Positions 1 to 6,082 of a stretch of 6,095 bases of DNA are shown here, piece after piece. The stretch's first letter is position 1, and each line of letters begins with the position of its first letter. Source of the DNA: an uncultured Lachnospiraceae bacterium (lineage in GTDB: Bacteria > Bacillota > Clostridia > Lachnospirales > Lachnospiraceae); NCBI GenBank assembly GCA_947178465.1, contig CAMWYL010000210.1, forward strand, positions 1-6,095, in the 5' to 3' direction. The notes below the pieces were generated by a model that worked only from the letters and a program-made list of their open reading frames with translations, had not been told where the DNA came from and did not search any database. A program made the translations under genes and the position numbers.

Positions 1-3000
1 TAAATAAATTTTGCTTTGATTTCTTTTTTACTGCCTGATTGTCAAAATCAAAAGAAATTTTCTCATCCTCGTATTTCAAATAAGCGTCAAACGAGTTGCC
101 CGCCTTTGATACAAAACCCGACACCCTGTCTTTTGTCCGTCCGTTTTCAAACAGCTCCTGCATAAGCTCCTCGGAAATCGCTACCTGCGCAACGGTATGT
201 CCCACACGGAAGCCGCATGCGCATTCATAATACCATTGACCTTTCCGAAGCTTTAACGTTTTACAACGCGGACATTGCAACGCGGTATCCTCCGGTTCCG
301 GACGGTCGGGGAACTCAAATTTTAAGCCCGTAACCGTTCCTGCCTCATCCTTATTCAATGTGACATGCGCGTCAAATTTCTTTCCTGTTTTTGCCTTAAA
401 ACCATGGATAAGATCTGTTCTTCCATTCGTAAGAAGCACCTTCACCTGTGCCTCTGAAAGCTCCTTACCTGCCAGCCTGCCGATAGAAAAGCGACAGCTG
501 TTTTCATTTTCTTTATCATATTTCGCGCAGCCGTAGCCAAACGGCGTCCGCACAATCTCGCCACCGCACAGGGGACAGACCACATCCTTGACTTTCTTAG
601 CCTCCACATGCTCAAAGTCAAATTTTATGACATGTTTGTCATTTTCATCCTTCTCCAAAACAAGGCACGCATCAAACTTCTTACCCGACTTTCCCTTAAA
701 GCCGCGGATTGTCGAGGTTCTTCCGTTTGTCAGAAGCTCCTTGACCTGTGCCGCATTCAGCTCCTTCTCGGCAATCTTTCCGATAGCAAACCGGCAACCT
801 GACGCTCCCTGCGCGTTAAAGTTCGCACAGCCATAGCCGAAACCGGTCACCACCATCGCACCGCCACAATCGGGGCAGGAAATCCCCTCCACGATTTGAG
901 GTTGATTTCGGGAAAAGTCAAACTGAACCTCTGTCTTTCCCGCCTCGTTTTTGCCTAATATTAATGACGCCTGAAACTTCTTCTTTGCCTTTGAGGCGAA
1001 TCCGAAAAGCACCTCGGTACGGCCTGTATTGAGCAGCACAAGGCATTCCTCCTCCGACAAATCCCTGCCTGCTATGGAGCCTATCACAAAATTGCAGCCG
1101 CTCCCATCCTTTTGGTAGTTCGCACAGCCATAGCCAAACGGTGTTGTCACAATATCCCCGCCACAGTCGGGGCATTTCGCCGCAAGCTTCCTCCGCGCGC
1201 CCAAGCCCTTTGCACCCTTTCCGGTAAATTGGCTGATCTGCGCTGCTATTTGATTCGTCAGGTCACGCTCCCGTATCTGAAGAGTCTCCTTGCGGATAAA
1301 ATCCTCCAGCTTATTTCGGTACACCACAACATCAATCGTTCCGTTTGTTATACCATCCAGCCCCTTCTCCCATGAAGCTGTCATTTGGGGATTTAGCAAT
1401 GCCGGAACCGTCATTGCCACTACCTCGTACACCATTTCTCCAAAACGCTCCGGCGTGATAATCTGTGTCTTTTTATTCAAATTCAAATATCCGATACGGA
1501 TGAGCTTCTTGATGATTTCAGCACGCGTTGCGCTTGTCCCGATTCCGGAGCCTTTTATCTGCGCGCGAAGCTCCTCGTCCTCTATCAATTGCCCCGCATT
1601 CTCCATCGCAAGTATCATCGAACCGGAGGTATAACGCTTGGGCGGCGTGGTTTTGCTGTCTTTTATCTCATAGCCGTTCACCGCAAGGCTGTCTCCCACC
1701 TTTAGTACCCCGGCCAGTTCCAGAAGCTTTGCCGCATTCTTGCGCCTATCCTTATTTGCTGCTTCATTCTCCGTGGTCTGTTCCTGTCCCTTCGGATTGT
1801 CATTCTCCTCAGCATCCGCATCCTCGAGGGTCTTTCCCATAACCCCCAGAAATCCCAACGATTTCAGTACCTTGGCAGAAGAAAACAACACCTCCGTCTC
1901 AACGCCGACAACAAGCTTCAAGGTCTGATACTCTGCGGGTGGATAAAAAATACTTAAAAACCGCCGCACAATTAACTCAAATACCCTGCTCTGCAGGGGC
2001 GTCAGACGCTGCAGCTCCGTCAATTGACCGGTTGGGATAATTGCGTAATGGTCTGTGACCTTGCTGTCATCCGTATAGGAGGTCTTGGCAAGATTACCAT
2101 ATGCCTTCTTTTTCAATATCTCCTCCACAAATCCCGCCGTCGGCTCATAACCCTGCAGTCTGCGGATATTCTTCTCTATTTCCTTTGCAACCGCCGTCGT
2201 CAGGACTCTTGCATCCGTTCTGGGATAGGTGGTCAGCTTCTTTTCATACAAGTCCTGTGCCACCTGAAGCGTCTCGTCCGGACTGATTTTGAAGCGTTTC
2301 GCACATTCCGCCTGCAACTCCGCCAGATTGAACAGCAGCGGCGCCTTTTTCTTGGACGTCCCCTTTTCCAGCGCCTTTACCGTAGCAGACTTCCCTGCAA
2401 GAGAGGCGATAAGCGCCTCCGCGTCCGTCCGTTCCCGAAAGCCGTTTTCCTTATAAAGCTTTGGAGACTCAAAGTAAGCGGAACCCTCCACTGCCTTCCA
2501 TTCCGCCTCTATGTGAGCGTCCGTAAAGTCCCCCACAATTCTGTAAAAGGAGGTTTCCCTAAAGTTCCTGATCTCTCGCTCCCGATTGACCACCATTCCC
2601 AGAACACAGGTCATAACGCGGCCAATCGCAATCGCAGTATAGCTCTTTGTCGCCGCTGCGTCATTTAGCAGCTTCCCATACTTCACAGACATTACACGGG
2701 AAAAGTTGATTCCCATCGCATAGTCTTCTATGGAGCGCATGATTCCCGATGCACCCAGATTGGCATAATCGGACATGGGCTTTGCCTCCGCCACACCACG
2801 CCGGATTTCCTCCTCTGTCTGGGAATCAATCCACACACGAAGCTCTGTCATTCCCTTGCGTACACCGCCAAAATTGCGGATATTCTCCTCTATCGTCTGC
2901 CCCTCTTTTCCGGAGTCTCCCGCCCAATAAACGGTATCAATATCCTCACGGTGCAACAGTCTGTTTACGATATCATACTGCTGCTTAACGTTTTTAATCA

Positions 3001-3229
3001 CGCCGTATTTATAATTCTGCGGCAAAAACGGCAGATCCTCAAGCATCCACTTCTTATATCTGCTGTCGTACTCCTCGGGATAAACCATCTCTACCAGATG
3101 TCCCACGCACCAGGTAATCACATACTCCTGATTCTCAATATAGCCGTTGTTTCTGCCCGACACCCGAAACACCTTCGCAAAATCCTGTGCGACTGACGGT
3201 TTCTCCGTTATGATTAATTTCTTCCCCAA
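1..3229 (-). CDS. topB: DNA topoisomerase III (type IA), C-terminal end cut by window edge
   Basis: Type IA topoisomerase: cuts one DNA strand through a 5'-phosphotyrosyl link, passes a strand and reseals, acting in decatenation and on recombination intermediates. The reading frame is open from the TTG at 3229 to base 1, giving 1076 complete codons and no stop. The N-terminus has the Toprim signature (LIITEKPSVA, Glu9) and an acidic motif AGDSGKEGQ (Asp105, Glu109). The catalytic tyrosine lies in LTTYPRTDA (Tyr335), and GSGIGTSATRAEI near residue 570 is the conserved Arg-containing motif. An acidic low-complexity stretch (about 466-496) interrupts the core. From residue 686 there are four zinc-finger/C-terminal repeats, making it much longer than the usual ~650-730 residue TopB. 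The start was chosen because GGAG lies 7 bases upstream and the family begins M-x-K-x-L-I-I; the open frame upstream runs into metF and lacks family similarity. It lies 64 bases after metF and is probably in the same operon. The ending is unknown. Confidence 0.95.
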   Translation of the reverse strand, partial: MGKKLIITEKPSVAQDFAKVFRVSGRNNGYIENQEYVITWCVGHLVEMVYPEEYDSRYKKWMLEDLPFLPQNYKYGVIKNVKQQYDIVNRLLHREDIDTVYWAGDSGKEGQTIEENIRNFGGVRKGMTELRVWIDSQTEEEIRRGVAEAKPMSDYANLGASGIMRSIEDYAMGINFSRVMSVKYGKLLNDAAATKSYTAIAIGRVMTCVLGMVVNREREIRNFRETSFYRIVGDFTDAHIEAEWKAVEGSAYFESPKLYKENGFRERTDAEALIASLAGKSATVKALEKGTSKKKAPLLFNLAELQAECAKRFKISPDETLQVAQDLYEKKLTTYPRTDARVLTTAVAKEIEKNIRRLQGYEPTAGFVEEILKKKAYGNLAKTSYTDDSKVTDHYAIIPTGQLTELQRLTPLQSRVFELIVRRFLSIFYPPAEYQTLKLVVGVETEVLFSSAKVLKSLGFLGVMGKTLEDADAEENDNPKGQEQTTENEAANKDRRKNAAKLLELAGVLKVGDSLAVNGYEIKDSKTTPPKRYTSGSMILAMENAGQLIEDEELRAQIKGSGIGTSATRAEIIKKLIRIGYLNLNKKTQIITPERFGEMVYEVVAMTVPALLNPQMTASWEKGLDGITNGTIDVVVYRNKLEDFIRKETLQIRERDLTNQIAAQISQFTGKGAKGLGARRKLAAKCPDCGGDIVTTPFGYGCANYQKDGSGCNFVIGSIAGRDLSEEECLVLLNTGRTEVLFGFASKAKKKFQASLILGKNEAGKTEVQFDFSRNQPQIVEGISCPDCGGAMVVTGFGYGCANFNAQGASGCRFAIGKIAEKELNAAQVKELLTNGRTSTIRGFKGKSGKKFDACLVLEKDENDKHVIKFDFEHVEAKKVKDVVCPLCGGEIVRTPFGYGCAKYDKENENSCRFSIGRLAGKELSEAQVKVLLTNGRTDLIHGFKAKTGKKFDAHVTLNKDEAGTVTGLKFEFPDRPEPEDTALQCPRCKTLKLRKGQWYYECACGFRVGHTVAQVAISEELMQELFENGRTKDRVSGFVSKAGNSFDAYLKYEDEKISFDFDNQAVKKKSKQNLF
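38..1174 (-). repeat. Four tandem zinc-finger/topoisomerase C-terminal repeats inside topB
   Basis: Protein-level repeats begin at residues 686, 785, 885 and 986 (bases 1174, 877, 577 and 274), a period of about 100 residues. Each starts with a four-cysteine cluster (CPDC, CPDC, CPLC, CPRC). Units 1-3 continue CGG-x9-GYGCA and a fourth Cys 9-10 residues later. Each then has an NGRT turn, a GF-x-x-K-x-G/K-x-x-F-x-A segment and a closing FDF or FEF strand. This matches the known pairing of a zinc ribbon with the topoisomerase C-terminal repeat (Toprim_Crpt type). Unit 4 diverges: its second cysteine pair is C-A-C after a 13-residue spacer. Such tails generally bind single-stranded DNA or protein partners; that role here is inferred. 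Confidence 0.88.
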
Positions 3230-3293
3230 GCCTGTTCTCCGTTTCGTTCTCTTCTGTTCAATCTGCCTGTCCGGCTGCGCCTTCCGGCTCTCC
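3230..3293 (-). other. metF-topB intergenic gap without terminator
   Basis: The 64 bases between the metF stop and the topB start contain the topB ribosome site and a short direct repeat (AGCCGGA twice, 13 bases apart). There is no stem followed by a T-run, so read-through from metF into topB is likely. A TATAAT at 3295-3300 is on the plus strand and has no partner -35 box. Confidence 0.6.
3237..3240 (-). promoter_or_regulatory. Ribosome binding site deciding the TTG start of topB
   Basis: GGAG, read on the minus strand, is followed by seven bases (AACAGGC) and then TTG. No ATG or GTG lies at a suitable distance, and the encoded M-G-K-K-L-I-I fits the family start, so the site fixes the non-ATG initiation codon. 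Confidence 0.75.
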
Positions 3294-4148
3294 TTATAAT
3301 TGTGCCACAATCTCCGCTGTCGTTTTCACCCGATTCATCGTATAAAGATGGATTCCGTCCACGCCGTGCTCCTTCAGGTCAAGAATTTGGTGAATCGCAT
3401 ACTCAATTCCTGCCTTGCGCAAATCCTCAGGCTTCTCCCCATATGTGTCAAGCATATCCGAGAGCTTCTTCGGCACAGAGGAGCCCGACAGAGTTACGCT
3501 CGTCCCAATCTGTCCTGCTGTCGTAATCGGCATAATTCCCGCGCAAATCGGAACCGTAATCCCAATCCCCGCGGCACGCTCCCGAAAACGGTAAAAGCAA
3601 TCATTGTCAAAGAAAAGCTGCGTTATCAGAAAGCTTACTCCCGCATCCGTCTTTTCCTTTAAATGCGCCAAATCACTTGCCTCACTCTCGGCCTCGCAGT
3701 GCTTCTCCGGATAGCACGCCCCCGCAATCTGCAGTGGTGTATTCGCCTTCAGGTAGCGCACCATATCCGAGGCATAGAAAAATTCCCTGCCGTTAAACTG
3801 TTCATCCGTCATCGCCTGCGGTCTGTCCCCGCGCAGCGCAAGCACATGCCCGATGCCCTCCTTCTCCAGCAACGCACAGTTTTTCTCAAGGTCTTCTTTT
3901 TTAAAGCCAACACAGGTCATATGGGCAATCGCATCAATATGAAGCCTGTTCTGAATATAAGAAGCAATCTCAACCGTTTTGCCGGACTTGGAGCCACCCG
4001 CGCCATAAGTACAACTGATAAAATCCGGCTTCAATGCGGCAAAATCATCCAACCGTTCAAAAATATTGTGAAATTCCTCCTCCTTTTTCGGTGGGAACAC
4101 CTCAAAGGAAAGGCTTATTTTTGTCCTGTTTAATAAATCCTGTATCAT
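3294..4148 (-). CDS. metF: 5,10-methylenetetrahydrofolate reductase
   Basis: Cytosolic flavin enzyme reducing 5,10-methylene-THF to 5-methyl-THF, the methyl donor for methionine synthesis (and part of the methyl branch of the Wood-Ljungdahl pathway in acetogens). The 284 residues form one complete TIM-barrel domain, close to E. coli MetF (296). Visible family motifs are SFEVFPPK (Glu16, the proton-donor position), TYGAGGS (48-53), LALRGDRP (Asp108, flavin-tuning aspartate), ITQLFFD (Gln177, substrate position), CAGIMPI (202-208) and the terminal GIHLYTMNR. The ATG has GGAGG at 4159-4155 with a 6-base spacer. It overlaps the cyclase stop as ATGA, so its translation is probably coupled to that gene. 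No S-box, THF or other riboswitch lies directly before it, and none would fit because the upstream DNA is coding. Clostridial MetF proteins often work with a partner (MetV); none is in the window. Confidence 0.95.
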   Translation of the reverse strand: MIQDLLNRTKISLSFEVFPPKKEEEFHNIFERLDDFAALKPDFISCTYGAGGSKSGKTVEIASYIQNRLHIDAIAHMTCVGFKKEDLEKNCALLEKEGIGHVLALRGDRPQAMTDEQFNGREFFYASDMVRYLKANTPLQIAGACYPEKHCEAESEASDLAHLKEKTDAGVSFLITQLFFDNDCFYRFRERAAGIGITVPICAGIMPITTAGQIGTSVTLSGSSVPKKLSDMLDTYGEKPEDLRKAGIEYAIHQILDLKEHGVDGIHLYTMNRVKTTAEIVAQL

Positions 4149-5899
4149 ATTTTGCCTCCGTTTTGTATCTGCTGCGCTCTTGCGCGCTTCATCTGCTGCT
4201 TATTCTCATACATCAGATCATCCGCAAGCTGGTATACCTTCTCTATGTCGCTCTCCTCCTCATTTCCATATGCACAGCCGCAGGCAATGGAAATCTCAAA
4301 ATCCTTTACTGCCTGATTCTTTTTGCGCAGATTTATCTGAAACTGCTCCATCAGCGCGGCAACCCGTTCTTTAGCGGAAGTTGTTAAAATGGCGATAAAC
4401 TCATCTCCGCCCATCCGCGCAACCATTCCGTTCTTCCCAAAGGTCTCGGCAATGACATCCGCGGCGCTCTTAATTAGAATGTCGCCCTTAGCATGCCCAT
4501 ATGTATCATTTATGGTTTTCAGATTATTCACGTCAAAACACACCACCGCATAATCCCGCTCTTTATTCTCCCGAATCCGAAGCATATGCTCCACACAGTA
4601 CCGGCGGTTATGAAGCTGTGTCAGTTCGTCCGTATATGCGCTTTTTATCAGGAAATTCCGCTCATTCTCCTGCATCATCTTCTGCGTCAGATTGATGTAA
4701 AAGGCGCCAATCAGGATGAAGACAAATATCATCACCCCAAGTGGGGACAGCCCGCGAAAAGGGAAGATATCCTTACCATAATACCGATTGCTGATGTAAT
4801 CAATCAAATCAATGGAAACACAACCGCCGATAACCAGCGCGCCGATCAGATACATGAGATCAACGGAACGGCTGGACTTTAAATTCAACAGCAACACAAG
4901 CATAAAATATACCAGGCAACAGACAATAAGTGCCTGCATATACTTCAAGGTCGCCGCACAATGCACCGTATCTGTTGCATGGAGCCCAATCATTATGGCA
5001 GTGCCTGTGACCTGAACGGTCAACAGAACCCAATAAAAATTCTGCAGCAGCTTATTCTTTACCCGCTTAACATCCTCCCACATATAGATAACCAATGGCA
5101 TCGGAGCCAGATAAAGAGAAAGATATTCAATTAGGGACACCGAATACAGGGGGATGGAAAAAATCAAAACCACATTATAATAGCATAGCGTCCACAATCC
5201 CATACAGATACAGAAAACGGAAATACACAACAGCCTGACATATTTTAAAGAAACCGTCAGTGCAAACGTCATAATAATAAAGGTCGTCAGCCCAAAAATC
5301 AGATAAAAGCATCCCAAAAACAGAGGGTACCTGTTCTCCGTCATCAGAACACGGTAAGCATTCTCCCACTCATATATCCGAATCGAATCCAGCTTTGAAA
5401 ATGCCCTGTCCTCCGATACATAGAGATTGATTTGCAGAGTTTTTCCCTGATATTCCTTCGGAAAATTAATAAACCGGAAGCCGCTTCCGACCGTTTTATT
5501 CAGAGCCATTCGCTCATACCCATACTCATAAATCGGCTTCTCATCAATATACAGCTTTATCGCGGTCTGCCGGACATGAAAACGAAGCGTGCCCTCTGTC
5601 ATATCCCACGATTCCGGCAGCATTCTCTCCATGATAATCGTATCGCCCTTGCGCACCACAGGAAATCGAAATTCTCCCAGAGAAACATTCTCATAAAGGG
5701 TATCATTGATTGTAATATCCCATGAATCATCCAGTGAAATATAATCTGAAATTGACGAATAATTCCCTGAAATCAGCTTGTCTACCTGAGGCAGCCACCA
5801 TACCATGCTTAATATTGAATATATAACCCATATTATCTTAAGAGTCTTTTTTATACGAGCTTTCTTTTTATCACTGAAAGCAGATGCCCATTTATGCAT
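4145..5899 (-). CDS. Membrane-bound diguanylate cyclase, 7TM-DISM-like sensor with GGDEF domain
   Basis: Predicted to make cyclic di-GMP from two GTP in response to an outside signal. The 584 residues show a positively charged N-terminus, one membrane segment (about 21-38), an extracytoplasmic beta-rich domain (about 45-185), about seven hydrophobic segments between 192 and 406, a short linker, and a C-terminal GGDEF domain (about 420-575). The layout resembles 7TMR-DISM sensors; the ligand is unknown and the outside domain is assigned only by layout. Catalytic features are intact: DELTQLHNRR (424-433), metal Asp456, Asn464 and Asp473 in the FDVNNLKTINDTYGHAKGD stretch, and ARMGGDEF with GGDEF at 497-501. 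The inhibitory RxxD site that normally sits nine residues before GG is absent (Gly488 to Gly491). The ATG was chosen because GGGGG lies six bases upstream and the preceding in-frame context has no coding signal. It is followed by metF with ATGA overlap. Confidence 0.9.
   Translation of the reverse strand: MHKWASAFSDKKKARIKKTLKIIWVIYSILSMVWWLPQVDKLISGNYSSISDYISLDDSWDITINDTLYENVSLGEFRFPVVRKGDTIIMERMLPESWDMTEGTLRFHVRQTAIKLYIDEKPIYEYGYERMALNKTVGSGFRFINFPKEYQGKTLQINLYVSEDRAFSKLDSIRIYEWENAYRVLMTENRYPLFLGCFYLIFGLTTFIIMTFALTVSLKYVRLLCISVFCICMGLWTLCYYNVVLIFSIPLYSVSLIEYLSLYLAPMPLVIYMWEDVKRVKNKLLQNFYWVLLTVQVTGTAIMIGLHATDTVHCAATLKYMQALIVCCLVYFMLVLLLNLKSSRSVDLMYLIGALVIGGCVSIDLIDYISNRYYGKDIFPFRGLSPLGVMIFVFILIGAFYINLTQKMMQENERNFLIKSAYTDELTQLHNRRYCVEHMLRIRENKERDYAVVCFDVNNLKTINDTYGHAKGDILIKSAADVIAETFGKNGMVARMGGDEFIAILTTSAKERVAALMEQFQINLRKKNQAVKDFEISIACGCAYGNEEESDIEKVYQLADDLMYENKQQMKRARAQQIQNGGKI
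4155..4159 (-). promoter_or_regulatory. metF ribosome binding site inside the upstream gene
   Basis: GGAGG lies six bases before the metF ATG and within the last codons of the cyclase gene (encoding N-G-G-K-I). Together with the ATGA overlap this is the classic arrangement for translational coupling. Confidence 0.8.
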
Positions 5900-5905
5900 A
5901 TTAAT

Positions 5906-5910
5906 CCCCC
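5906..5910 (-). promoter_or_regulatory. Ribosome binding site of the cyclase gene
   Basis: GGGGG followed by ATTAAT and then ATG at 5899. It sits three bases after the GCCGCC/GGCGGC hairpin, so a folded transcript would place the stem against the ribosome site. Confidence 0.6.
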
Positions 5911-5912
5911 AT

Positions 5913-5927
5913 GCCGCCTTCGGCGGC
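5913..5927. repeat. 6-bp GC hairpin before the cyclase ribosome site (unit 2)
   Basis: GCCGCC, three-base loop, GGCGGC; a perfect stem. On the minus strand it is preceded by ATTTGAG (sharing its last G with the stem) and followed by CATGGGGG, which overlaps the ribosome site. No T-run follows, so it is not a typical terminator. Confidence 0.8.
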
Positions 5928-5993
5928 TCAAATAGATGTGAAACTTAATATATCTAAGGCAGTGTTTTTTACTGCCTTAGATGTATTTTTCAC
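5928..5993 (-). CDS. Candidate 21-residue ORF B, possible leader peptide
   Basis: Starts at GTG, with GGAGG at 6003-5999 and a 5-base spacer, and ends at TGA 28 bases before the cyclase ATG. The product starts M-K-N-T-S-K-A-V and ends L-S-F-T-S-I; it has no recognised domain, signal peptide or run of one regulatory amino acid. Its codons run through the 12-bp palindrome at 5952-5982, so composition is partly forced by the hairpin. The start overlaps the stop of ORF A as GTGA. The good ribosome site and coupling argue for translation; the tiny size and palindromic content argue that it could be chance. Confidence 0.3.
   Translation of the reverse strand: MKNTSKAVKNTALDILSFTSI
5952..5982. repeat. 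12-bp perfect hairpin with 7-base loop
   Basis: ATCTAAGGCAGT pairs with ACTGCCTTAGAT around GTTTTTT on the plus strand; three further A-T pairs form beyond one G/T position. An outer 7-bp arm, TGTGAAA at 5937-5943 with TTTCACA at 5988-5994, encloses it. On the plus strand it is followed by GTATTTTT, so it could terminate rightward (antisense) transcription. On the minus strand the downstream sequence ATATTAAGTTT is a poor terminator tail, so operon transcripts may read through. Confidence 0.8.
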
Positions 5994-6073
5994 ACTAACC
6001 TCCATGATTCCGCTCTGCGGAATCTCAAATCCGTGCGGAGAATGCCTGTTTTTAAGGCGAATTTATTCGCCAT
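5990..6073 (-). CDS. Candidate 27-residue ORF A, possible leader peptide
   Basis: ATG at 6073 is preceded by AGGAG (6083-6079) with a 5-base spacer, and the frame stays open to TGA at 5992-5990. The product begins M-A-N-K-F-A-L-K and has an Arg-rich second half (R-F-R-R-A-E); no family is recognised. The frame passes through two hairpins. Its ribosome site lies within a 9-bp stem (6082-6074 with 6045-6037), so initiation might depend on opening that structure. It overlaps ORF B by four bases. Whether it is translated cannot be decided from one sequence. Confidence 0.3.
   Translation of the reverse strand: MANKFALKTGILRTDLRFRRAESWRLV
6006..6024. repeat. 8-bp perfect hairpin before the ORF B ribosome site (unit 1)
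   Basis: GATTCCGC, loop TCT, GCGGAATC on the plus strand. On the minus strand it is flanked by ATTTGAG and CATGGAGG, the same flanks as the hairpin at 5913-5927 although the stem sequence differs. Confidence 0.8.
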
Positions 6074-6082
6074 GCATTCTCC
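6037..6082. repeat. Nested hairpins enclosing the ORF A start
   Basis: An outer 9-bp perfect arm (GGAGAATGC at 6037-6045 with GCATTCTCC at 6074-6082) encloses an inner 6-bp perfect hairpin (GGCGAA at 6056-6061, loop TTTA, TTCGCC at 6066-6071). On the minus strand the outer arm contains the AGGAG of ORF A, and its ATG falls at the junction with the inner stem. Confidence 0.75.

Noticed and set aside
588..2668. Plus-strand open frames of 60-214 codons across the topB region
   Set aside because: They lie opposite continuous, motif-rich topB coding sequence, have no recognisable domains and look like antisense shadows.
3266..3292. Terminator between metF and topB
   Set aside because: The GC-rich stretch is a direct repeat of AGCCGGA, not a stable inverted repeat, and no T-run follows on the minus strand.
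3295..3300. Perfect TATAAT on the plus strand at the end of metF
   Set aside because: No -35-like hexamer about 17 bases upstream on that strand and no plus-strand gene to serve.
3230..3310. Longer topB start upstream (in-frame TTG at 3310-3308)
   Set aside because: The extra codons overlap metF, lack a ribosome site and precede the conserved family N-terminus.
3663..4133. 156-codon plus-strand frame opposite metF
   Set aside because: Fully antisense to metF, with no recognisable domain and no support beyond being open.
5940..5975. Promoter with TATATT (5951-5946) for the cyclase gene
   Set aside because: The base sequence 17 bases upstream (GCAGTA) does not resemble TTGACA, and the -10-like string lies at the foot of the 12-bp hairpin.
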